Source: Comamonas sp009360615
Lineage (GTDB): Bacteria > Pseudomonadota > Gammaproteobacteria > Burkholderiales > Burkholderiaceae_C
DNA: 64,000 nucleotides
Assembly: GCF_035784015.1 (NCBI RefSeq)
Contig: NZ_JALKOW010000002.1
Direction: 5' to 3' (one strand)
The notes under the pieces are model-generated. The model was not told the DNA's origin. It searched no databases and saw nothing but the letters and a program-made list of their open reading frames with translations. Made by a program: the position numbers and the translations under genes. Shown piece by piece: positions 42,452 through 49,902 of the stretch (the first letter of the stretch is position 1; each line of letters starts with the position of its first letter).

Positions 42452-44665
42452 TCAGCGGTTGCGAACCTGGGTCAGCAATTGCTTGCAATTCACATCGTCG
42501 TCTGCAGCAGGCACGGTCAGGGGCACCAGTGCCAGTGCTGCCGGCGCAAGAACTGCAGCCGCTACCGCAGCCCCTGCGCGGGCGGCCAATGGGCCGGGCT
42601 CCAGCCCTACATCGGGCCTGGCAAAGCTGCCTCGCACATAGAGCGGCGTGCGCAGAGAGAAGAACTTCCATTTCAGCGATTCGGGGACAATGCGCAGATC
42701 GAGCTGCTCCTGTGCCAGATTGATCTGGCCGGTGGCCTCCACGACGGCCTCGGTGGTGGCCAGCTTCGCAGCGCGTGGCCGGGCGATGCCTTGCTGAAGA
42801 TGGAGGTCGGCCACGGCGCAGCGCAGTTGCACTTCCCTGTCGCTGCCAAACAGCTTGGCGATGACGATGGAGCCAACGTTCAGCCCGGCCAGGTCCAGGA
42901 GTTGCGAGCTGAAAGTGCCATCGCGCACGTACAGACGCAGCGAGCCGTTGCCCGTGCCCAGCCACTGGGCCGGCGACTCGCCCTGTCCGGTGATGGCGAC
43001 TGCCCCGTCGAGCCGACCCAGGCTCTTCTTCATCTTTTCGATCTTGGGGAACAGCGCGGACAGCTTGAGCGACTGTACCTGTCCGTTGAGCTTGGCGGCC
43101 ACCGGTCGGGCACGACTGTCCACGTGGGCGTCGAGATTCAGCGTACCTTCGGCGAAGCCGAATCTCAGCGGCGAGAGGCTGAGCCTGCCGTTGTCCAGCA
43201 GCGCATGCACGCTGAGGTTTTGCACGGGCAGGGCTTCGGGCCGCAGGATATGGCTGCTTTCATAGTGCAGATCGAGATCCATCTTGTCCCAGTTCCCGGT
43301 CTGAAACCGGACCTGCGGAAGTACCTTGCCGTTGATGGGCTGGGGCTTGTCGGAGCTGCCAGACGGCGCAGCGCCGATGACAGGCCCCAGATCCACCAGC
43401 CTCAGCTGCCTGGAGCGCAGCTGTGCAGTCAGCTTGGGGCGGGGCTGGGCGGAGCGGTACTGCAGGTCGCCGCTCAGATCGCTCTGGCCCAGCTTGCCCC
43501 GGAATTGTTCGTATTGCCAGACGGCATTGCCGGGCCGAAGGCTGCCTGTGAGGTGGCCGCTGGTCTCGAACGGTGGCGTGGCGGGCAGCAGCAGTCCGCT
43601 GAGTTCAAACAGGTCGGCCATGCTCTTGCCGCGAACCTGCACTTGAAAGTCCAGTCCGTCCAGAGTCTTGGGGTTGTCGAGTCTCCCTTCTGCAAAGGCC
43701 TGCAGGCTGCCCGCCCTGGCGTGGATGCGCAACGGAAAACGCAGCCTGTCCTGACGCAGGTCCAGTACCGGTCCTGCGAGACCCTGGGCTTGAATCTGCG
43801 CACGGGTTCTGCCTTGATAAAGATAGCCCGTGAGGCCGAAGCGCATGCCGTAGGGCTGCCCGGCGCTGACCGGTCTGCGCAGCGTGTCGATACGCGCACG
43901 CACGGCCATGTTCCTGATCGCGTCGGACCAGCCCAGCACACCGTCGCTGATGCGCAACTGGCCGATGTCAAAGCTCCACGCAGAGCCGCTGCCTGCCGGC
44001 GTGTCGAAGGTCCAGTTGTTCTCGCCCTTGTCATTGCGGGCCAGCACCACGTCGGGAGCCTGCAGCAGCAAGGAGTCGAGCTGAACATGGCGGCTCAGTA
44101 GCGGCCAGAGGCGCAGGCTGGCCGTGGCATTCGCCGCGGTGATCATGGTACGGGCATCGCGTTCGGGCGGTTGACGGTCGGCATCCGCTATGGCGTCGTC
44201 GTCATCTGCGGCCGTCTTTTTCTCGCCCGCTGCCTGGCCCTGTCCAGGCAGGCGACCGGCGTTGAGTTCCTTGGGCGCTGCGGGCAATACCGGCTGCTTG
44301 TCATCGGCGTTTCCGGGGACTTGTTGAACCAGCCAGCCGAGAGGCTGGGAAAGCGTCAGGTCGCTGGCCCTTACCACCACGCCGGGCAGCCAGCGACGCC
44401 AGCCCGTATCGAGGGGCTGTGGCCACATCCACTGCACCTGCAGATCGCCCCTGATGGCAAATTCTCGGCCAGTGGTGGTGCTGATTCTTTCATTGATCCA
44501 GGGCCTGAGCCTGTTCCAGTCCGTGAAGGCGACCAGCATTGCCGCCGCCAGCATCAAGGCCGGCAGCAGCGCCATTGCAACGGCTGCCCAGCGCAGCCAC
44601 GGATGTGCCCGGCGCGAAGGTGCAGCGGTAGATTCAGGGGCGGAAGTACCGGTTGTGTCGACCAT
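42452..44665 (-). CDS. AsmA-family protein
   Basis: This 737-residue protein starts at ATG 44665 (MVDTTGTSA). A single membrane helix lies at about 28-50, followed by the AsmA opening FTDWNRLRPWINERISTTTGREFAIRG in two parts, which defines the family. The rest is a long periplasmic beta-rich domain ending in a second AsmA block near 590-680 (GINLAQEQLDLRIVPESL-type region) and a hydrophobic Ala/Val-rich tail near 700-725. AsmA proteins bridge inner and outer membranes and are thought to carry phospholipids. The frame stays open upstream into the LysR gene, but the membrane start fixes the N-terminus. Confidence 0.88.
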   Translation of the reverse strand: MVDTTGTSAPESTAAPSRRAHPWLRWAAVAMALLPALMLAAAMLVAFTDWNRLRPWINERISTTTGREFAIRGDLQVQWMWPQPLDTGWRRWLPGVVVRASDLTLSQPLGWLVQQVPGNADDKQPVLPAAPKELNAGRLPGQGQAAGEKKTAADDDDAIADADRQPPERDARTMITAANATASLRLWPLLSRHVQLDSLLLQAPDVVLARNDKGENNWTFDTPAGSGSAWSFDIGQLRISDGVLGWSDAIRNMAVRARIDTLRRPVSAGQPYGMRFGLTGYLYQGRTRAQIQAQGLAGPVLDLRQDRLRFPLRIHARAGSLQAFAEGRLDNPKTLDGLDFQVQVRGKSMADLFELSGLLLPATPPFETSGHLTGSLRPGNAVWQYEQFRGKLGQSDLSGDLQYRSAQPRPKLTAQLRSRQLRLVDLGPVIGAAPSGSSDKPQPINGKVLPQVRFQTGNWDKMDLDLHYESSHILRPEALPVQNLSVHALLDNGRLSLSPLRFGFAEGTLNLDAHVDSRARPVAAKLNGQVQSLKLSALFPKIEKMKKSLGRLDGAVAITGQGESPAQWLGTGNGSLRLYVRDGTFSSQLLDLAGLNVGSIVIAKLFGSDREVQLRCAVADLHLQQGIARPRAAKLATTEAVVEATGQINLAQEQLDLRIVPESLKWKFFSLRTPLYVRGSFARPDVGLEPGPLAARAGAAVAAAVLAPAALALVPLTVPAADDDVNCKQLLTQVRNR

Positions 44666-44937
44666 GGCTGTTGCATCCTTTTTGCCACATGCTATTGCGT
44701 GTGCGTGTCCTGCATCGTCATCCAATTGCCTGAGGCATGCATGGCAGGCGTGCGATGAGCCCAGGTGCCGCGAACGTTCCGGGAAGCGCTCGTCCGTCTG
44801 AAGATCCCAGGTGCCACGCCTGTGCGCATGGGCCGAAATGTCTTCGGCGTCTTCCAAAAAGGCGACATCACGGCGCAAAGACCTGGTGTCTTCGCTCTGG
44901 CACCTGTGCTTCCACCATGCAAGTCGAGCCAGTGCAG
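44666..44937. other. Gap between the LysR and AsmA genes
   Basis: This 272-bp space holds no recognised gene, although the AsmA frame stays open through it on the minus strand. It has the direct repeat CCAGGTGCC (44761-44769 and 44807-44815) and an inverted copy near 44900. Confidence 0.4.
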
Positions 44938-45888
44938 TCAGACGGCAAGGTTGCCGATGGACCAGGAGACACCGGTATCGAAGTTGGCCTTGAGCTCGTC
45001 CGCAGCATGATCGAGCTCGGCCAGAAACATCTCCATGGCTGCCGCCATGGCGTAGCCGGAGCGCTGGTACGCGCAGCTGTGCAGCAGCGCTCCGGCATCG
45101 TGCAGCGCGCGCCAGCTCAGACGCTCGGCAGCCACATCCTCGGCCACATTGTCCGGCAGCATGAAGGCCAGCGCCTGGCTGCTTGCCACCAGGCGTCGGG
45201 CCATCGGGATGCTGCTGGTCTCCACCAGCGGCTGGAGGCGGCTCGGCGCGCCATCGTCCAGGCGCTCCAGCATGCTGCGCAACTCCATGTCGGGCGTCAT
45301 CATGATCAGCGGGTAGGCCAGGCAGTCCCGCAGGCGCAGCAGTCGTGGCCGCATTCTCAGAGGGTGATCCGGAGCCATGGCAACCCCCAGGGGCTGGGCC
45401 CAGGAACGCATCTCCTCGACACCGGCTGGTGGTGTTCGGCGCAGGCAATAGGCCACATCGATCTCTCCCTGCGCCACATGGCGCAACAGCTCCTCACCAA
45501 TGCCGGCACGCACGCTGAAGGTGATATCGGGATAGCGGCGGTGCATTGCCGCTATCACCTGGGGCACGATGTATTCGGCCGTCGCGTGGGGCACCCCCAC
45601 GCTGACATGCCCACGTCGCAAGGCATTCAGGTCTTCGACCTGGGCCAGTGTGTTGTCAAAGTCGCGCTGGCTGCGCCGGACTGCCGCCAGCACGAGCTCG
45701 CCCGCCACCGTGAGCTGCATGCCTCTGGGCAGCCGGTCGAACAGAGGCTGACCCACCTGCGCTTCAAGATTGAGGATTTGCTGGTTGACCGCTGCAGCGG
45801 TCAGGTGCAGCGTCGCCGAGGCCTTGCGCACCGACCCCCGGCGCGCCACCTCGTCAAAGCATCGGAAGGCCTGTGAAATTGCTGGCAT
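44938..45888 (-). CDS. LysR-family transcriptional regulator
   Basis: This 316-residue regulator starts at ATG 45888 (MPAISQAF). The N-terminal HTH covers about 1-60: FDEVARRGSVRKASATLHLTAAAVNQQILNLEAQVG in parts, then LFDRLPRGMQLT. The effector domain follows (about 90-300). It is divergent from the arylsulfotransferase-like and Bug receptor genes with about 113 bp between the starts, the standard LysR layout, so it probably activates them. The inducer is not known. Confidence 0.92.
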   Translation of the reverse strand: MPAISQAFRCFDEVARRGSVRKASATLHLTAAAVNQQILNLEAQVGQPLFDRLPRGMQLTVAGELVLAAVRRSQRDFDNTLAQVEDLNALRRGHVSVGVPHATAEYIVPQVIAAMHRRYPDITFSVRAGIGEELLRHVAQGEIDVAYCLRRTPPAGVEEMRSWAQPLGVAMAPDHPLRMRPRLLRLRDCLAYPLIMMTPDMELRSMLERLDDGAPSRLQPLVETSSIPMARRLVASSQALAFMLPDNVAEDVAAERLSWRALHDAGALLHSCAYQRSGYAMAAAMEMFLAELDHAADELKANFDTGVSWSIGNLAV

Positions 45889-46001
45889 GACCTGAGTGTA
45901 AATTTTTTTCTGACACCTCTTAAAAAACAAACAGCTATTCCTGACGCTATTGAACTTCTAGAGTGGCAGCCATCAATCCCTCAAGTCACAGAAAGAACCC
46001 C

Positions 46002-47117
46002 ATGGCTACCACCGTTGACCAGGTCACCCAACGCCGACGCGGCACAGGTCTTATCGCCCATGACAGCGCTCTGAGCGCTGGCGGCTACACCTTGATCGCC
46101 CCCCAGACGGCCGATGGGCATGTCTATCTCATCGATATCCACGGTCAGGTGGTCCATGAGTGGAAGATGCCCGTTCGTGCCGGTCGCCATGCCGTCATCC
46201 TGCCGAACGGCAATCTGGGCTACAACGGCAACCACCGTGAATCGCCGGATCTCTACGCGCCATGGTCCATGTGGCATGGAGGCGATTTCTACGAGGTCGC
46301 ACCCGACGGAGAGGTGGTCTGGCGCTATGAAGACCCGGCACACCACCATGATGCGCAGTGGCTGCCCAATGGCCATCTGCTCTATGCCGCCTGCGCCCCT
46401 GTGCCCCGGGGCTTTGCAGAACGCGTGCCCGGTGGCAGCTCCCAAGGGCCGGATGAGGTGATGTACGGAGATGTGATCCGCGAGGTGGACCGCTCGGGCC
46501 GGCTGGTCTGGGAATGGAAGGCCTGGGAGCATCTGGAGCCTGAGGACTTTCCCATCCACCCGGGCTTTGGCCGCTATCACTGGCCCCTGGTCAACGGCCT
46601 CGGGCTGGCCGCCGACGGCACGGTGCTGATGAGCCTGCGTACCACCTCGGGAATCATTGGCGTGGACAAGACCGATGGCAGCGTGAAGCTGCATATTCCG
46701 CCATCGGTGGTCTCGCACCAGCATGCCCCGGTTCCGCTGGCGAACGGCCATGTCCTGACCTTTGACAACGGCAACTTCCGCCAGGGAGCCCATGTGGCGT
46801 TCTCGCGTGTCCTGGAGATCGATCCTGTCTCCACCGAAATCGTGTGGAGCTACCAGGACGAGATGGTCAATGCCTTCTACACGGCCTTCATGGGCAGTGC
46901 GCAACGGTTGTGGAATGGCAACACGCACATCACGGAGTCCGCCACGGGACGATTGTTTGAAGTGACGCCGCAAGGCGAGGTGGTCTGGGAGTTCATCCTG
47001 CCCTGGTTCGGCGAGTATCCCGATGCCGCTGCACGGCGCACGGGTCCGGGGCGCCTGAACACGGTATTCCAGACATGGCGCTACCAGGCAGAGCAACTGC
47101 CTTGGCTGTCCCGCTGA
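46002..47117 (+). CDS. Arylsulfotransferase (ASST)-like beta-propeller protein
   Basis: The protein has 371 residues from ATG 46002 (MATTVDQV), with a modest AGAAAGAA ribosome site. Repeated blades of the pattern D-x-G-x-VVW-E/R (for example VAPDGEVVWRYEDP and IREVDRSGRLVWEWKAWEH) and His-rich stretches (HHHDAQWLPNGHLL, SVVSHQHAPVPLANGHVLTFDNG) match the ASST propeller family. No signal peptide is present, unlike the periplasmic ASST enzymes, so a cytoplasmic enzyme or lyase relative is possible. It is divergent from LysR and followed after 29 bp by the Bug receptor. Confidence 0.75.
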   Translation: MATTVDQVTQRRRGTGLIAHDSALSAGGYTLIAPQTADGHVYLIDIHGQVVHEWKMPVRAGRHAVILPNGNLGYNGNHRESPDLYAPWSMWHGGDFYEVAPDGEVVWRYEDPAHHHDAQWLPNGHLLYAACAPVPRGFAERVPGGSSQGPDEVMYGDVIREVDRSGRLVWEWKAWEHLEPEDFPIHPGFGRYHWPLVNGLGLAADGTVLMSLRTTSGIIGVDKTDGSVKLHIPPSVVSHQHAPVPLANGHVLTFDNGNFRQGAHVAFSRVLEIDPVSTEIVWSYQDEMVNAFYTAFMGSAQRLWNGNTHITESATGRLFEVTPQGEVVWEFILPWFGEYPDAAARRTGPGRLNTVFQTWRYQAEQLPWLSR

Positions 47118-47146
47118 GTCATTCCAGTTCCTGCCGAAAGATCATC

Positions 47147-48139
47147 ATGCAACTACGACGCAGACATTTTGCAGCCTGGGCGCTGGGCGCTCCGCTGCTT
47201 CCGCATTCAACGGCAAGCCGGGCGGCTGCCCAGCCCTGGCCTGCGCAGGCATTGACGGTGTTGGTTCCCTTTGCGCCCGGAGGCAGTGTGGACGTGGCCG
47301 CCAGACTGGTGATGCCACGCCTGGCAGAGCGCCTGGGCCAGCCCGTGATCATCGAGAACATGGTTGGAGCATCGGGGACGATTGCAACGCAGCGTGTCAT
47401 CAAGGCCAGGCCCGATGGCTATACCTTGCTCTTCGGTGTGGCCAGCTCGGTGCTGGTTGCCCCCTTGATCTCGCCGACCAGGTTCCGCTACGACGGTCTG
47501 CAGGAACTGAAGCCCGTGGCGCCTGTAGCCTCTTCGGTCTTTGTGCTGCTCGCCCGCCCGGGACTTGCGGCGGGCAGTGCGGACGAGCTCATTGAACTTG
47601 CGCGCCAGAAACCGGGGCGACTGACCCTGGGCACCGATGGCATCGGAACCAGCCTGCACCTGACGGGGGAGCTGATTCAGCAGATGTCCGGTATCGATCT
47701 GGTACATGTTCCCTACAGGTCTGGCCCGCAGGTGCTGACCGAGCTGGCAGGAGGTCAGATCGGCCTGGCCGTGCTGCCTGTTGCGCTGGCTCAGCCGTTT
47801 GTTCTGGAGGGCAAGGTCAAGGCACTGGGTGTGACATCTCGCCAGCGTCTGATCACGCTGCCCCAGGCGCCAAGTCTTTCGGAGACGATGGCTCTTCGCA
47901 ACCTGGAGGTCGAGGCCTGGCAAGGCCTGCTGGCTCCCGCGCACACGGATGCCCGGATCGTCAGGCGTCTGGCCGATGAAATCGCGATTCTGCAAGCGGA
48001 CCCCGAGATGGCCAGAAAGCTCACGGAGGCCGGCTTCAAGCCCATGCGCATGGGGCATACCCAGTTTCTGGCCTATCTGGAGCAGGAGAAAAAAGTTCTG
48101 GAGAGCACCATTCGCAAAGCCAACATCCGAACGGACTAG
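47147..48139 (+). CDS. Bug-family (TctC) tripartite tricarboxylate transporter substrate-binding protein
   Basis: This periplasmic receptor has 330 residues. A signal peptide starts MQLRRRHFAAWALGAPLL with a twin-Arg-like RRR, and cleavage is likely near residues 27-30 (AAAQPWP). The family opening LTVLVPFAPGGSVDVAAR and the conserved PVIIENMVGASG and ARPDGYTLLFG are clear. Bug proteins bind carboxylates or amides and are numerous in Comamonadaceae. No TctA/TctB membrane genes are near, so the permease is elsewhere or the protein acts as a sensor. It is in an operon with the ASST-like gene. Confidence 0.92.
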   Translation: MQLRRRHFAAWALGAPLLPHSTASRAAAQPWPAQALTVLVPFAPGGSVDVAARLVMPRLAERLGQPVIIENMVGASGTIATQRVIKARPDGYTLLFGVASSVLVAPLISPTRFRYDGLQELKPVAPVASSVFVLLARPGLAAGSADELIELARQKPGRLTLGTDGIGTSLHLTGELIQQMSGIDLVHVPYRSGPQVLTELAGGQIGLAVLPVALAQPFVLEGKVKALGVTSRQRLITLPQAPSLSETMALRNLEVEAWQGLLAPAHTDARIVRRLADEIAILQADPEMARKLTEAGFKPMRMGHTQFLAYLEQEKKVLESTIRKANIRTD

Positions 48140-48340
48140 CTGGCCGAAGCGGCATCGCTGTCAGCCCCGTGTACAGGCACCGCCGATCGCGCTTGGCGGG
48201 CCGGCGAGTCCGCCGTGCCCTGACCCGGGGTGCAACGGTGGCTCCGGTGGACAAGTAGCATTGCAGACCGGACGCATCGACGGCGTGACCCGTGCCTCCA
48301 TGAACGCCGGCCCGCGCGCCAGCCACTAAAATGCCGCGCC

Positions 48341-49258
48341 ATGCATAACTCCCATGATCCCAAGGTATTGCCTGTGCGCGATGGTGTCAGCCCCAGCTGT
48401 GTGGTGCTGCCCAGCCAGGGGGGGGGCTTGCTGATCGATTTTCTGTGCGAACGGCTTCCGGCGGTCAGCCGCAAAGACTGGCTGCGCCGCATGGCAGCCG
48501 GCCAGGTGGTCAGTGAAACAGGAGACAGGGCTGATCCGGCTTCTGGCTTCATACCGGGGCTGCGTTACTACTATTACCGAGAGCTCGATGCCGAGCCCGA
48601 GATCCCGTTTGCGGCCCAAGTCATACACAGGGATGGTCATCTGCTCGTTGCGGACAAGCCGCACTTTCTGCCGGTGGTCCCCGCCGGGCAGTATCTTCAG
48701 AACACGCTGCTGGTGCGGCTCAAGCGCGAGTTCGATCTGCCCGAGCTGTCGCCGATTCATCGCATCGACCGAGACACGGCAGGGCTGGTGGTGTTTTCGG
48801 TGCAGCGTGCCACACGCGGCATCTATCAGGGTTTGTTCAGGGACAGGGCCATTCACAAGGTCTACGAGGCCGTGGCGCCTTTCCGCGCTGATCTGAGCTT
48901 TCCGCGAGAGCATGCGAGCCGACTGGAGGAAAGCGGACATTTCTTTCGCATGCATGAGGTGGCAGGCGAGCCCAATAGCCGCACGCTGATGGAGATCATC
49001 GAGCACAACCAGGCCTGGGCGCGCTACCGGCTCAGTCCGGTGTCGGGCAAGCGCCATCAGCTGCGTGTGCACATGGCGGCCCTGAGTCTGCCGCTGAGGG
49101 GGGATACCTTCTATCCCGTGGTCAACGACCCGGAGCACGGCGACTATTCCAATCCCTTGCAGCTGCTGGCACGCAGCCTGTCCTTCGAGGACCCGCTGAC
49201 CGGTCAAGTCCGCGAGTTCACCAGCCGGCGCAGCCTGCAGGCGCTGCCGCAAGACTGA
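48341..49258 (+). CDS. RluA-family pseudouridine synthase
   Basis: This second pseudouridine synthase has 305 residues. The catalytic motif is IHRIDRDTAGLVVF, with the nucleophile being the Asp of HRID. The N-terminal part (about 1-70) is unlike an S4 domain, with RKDWLRRMAAGQVV, so it may be a degenerate one. The ending and the segment RVHMAALSLPL fit RluA-type enzymes. RNA target not assigned. It is a single gene between the Bug receptor and the tetR operon. Confidence 0.88.
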   Translation: MHNSHDPKVLPVRDGVSPSCVVLPSQGGGLLIDFLCERLPAVSRKDWLRRMAAGQVVSETGDRADPASGFIPGLRYYYYRELDAEPEIPFAAQVIHRDGHLLVADKPHFLPVVPAGQYLQNTLLVRLKREFDLPELSPIHRIDRDTAGLVVFSVQRATRGIYQGLFRDRAIHKVYEAVAPFRADLSFPREHASRLEESGHFFRMHEVAGEPNSRTLMEIIEHNQAWARYRLSPVSGKRHQLRVHMAALSLPLRGDTFYPVVNDPEHGDYSNPLQLLARSLSFEDPLTGQVREFTSRRSLQALPQD

Positions 49259-49312
49259 GTCTGGAAGCGCATTGCCCGACCCTGACCAGGGAAGGGGAAA
49301 CGTTCGGTGCCG

Positions 49313-49344
49313 CCAATTATCGGACAAAACTGTCCGATAATTGG
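49313..49344. promoter_or_regulatory. 32-bp perfect palindromic operator before tetR
   Basis: The 14-base arms CCAATTATCGGACA and TGTCCGATAATTGG are perfect complements around a 4-base centre AAAC. The palindrome ends 4 bp before the tetR ATG, so bound repressor would block its own promoter and the pump genes. Confidence 0.9.
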
Positions 49345-49348
49345 CGCC

Positions 49349-49897
49349 ATGTCCACTCCACGTCCCCCCTCCGCCGAACGCCGCGCCCAGTTGCTGGATG
49401 CGGCGGATGCCGTGTTTGCCGAGCATGGCGTGACTGCGCCTCTGGATCTCATCGTCGAGCGTGCCCAGGTAGGTCGCGCCACGCTGTATCGCCAGTTCCC
49501 GGACCGGCGCGCCATCATGCTGGCGCTGCTGGATCGCTCGGTCGAGAAGACCCGGGCTGCCGCCATCGCCTTGCGCGACGACGATCAGGCCTTTTTCAAG
49601 CTGCTGGCCCTGGTGGGCGAGCGCATCGCCGTCTCCGCCACGCTGGTTGATTACTGGCGCACGGTGGACCAAAGCGATGCGCAAGTCATTCATGCGCGAC
49701 AGCAGATGTGGCTGGTGTTTGAAGAACCCATGAGGCGTGCAGTGGCCAAGGGCCTTTGCAGGCAGGCTTTGGATGCCAAGGATCTGTCCCTGGTGTTCGG
49801 CATGCTGGGCGGGGCCCTGCGCGGGGAGACGCCGGCGCAACGCAAACAGCTGGCGCGTCGCGCCTTGCAGATCATTCTGGACGGCATCAAGGCCTGA
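49349..49897 (+). CDS. TetR-family repressor of the second efflux operon
   Basis: This 182-residue regulator starts at ATG 49349, right after the palindrome. The N-terminal HTH is at about 8-55: RRAQLLDAADAVFAEHG, then a recognition helix in VGRATLYRQFPDR. The C-terminal ligand domain is all helical. Its stop is 6 bp before the DHA2 gene, so tetR-emrB-hlyD-nodT form one unit. The long perfect operator suggests tight self-repression, relieved by a drug ligand. Confidence 0.92.
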   Translation: MSTPRPPSAERRAQLLDAADAVFAEHGVTAPLDLIVERAQVGRATLYRQFPDRRAIMLALLDRSVEKTRAAAIALRDDDQAFFKLLALVGERIAVSATLVDYWRTVDQSDAQVIHARQQMWLVFEEPMRRAVAKGLCRQALDAKDLSLVFGMLGGALRGETPAQRKQLARRALQIILDGIKA

Positions 49898-49902
49898 GGG
49901 TT

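Noticed and set aside
42452..45448. Reading the AsmA frame as a 998-residue protein
   Set aside because: The frame upstream of 44665 runs through the LysR gene in another frame and codes no signal or domain; the membrane helix and family start at ATG 44665 set the true N-terminus.
48140..48340. A riboswitch or small RNA before the second pseudouridine synthase
   Set aside because: The spacer has several GC-rich stems, but no known aptamer core could be matched; the hairpins may be terminators of the Bug receptor gene.
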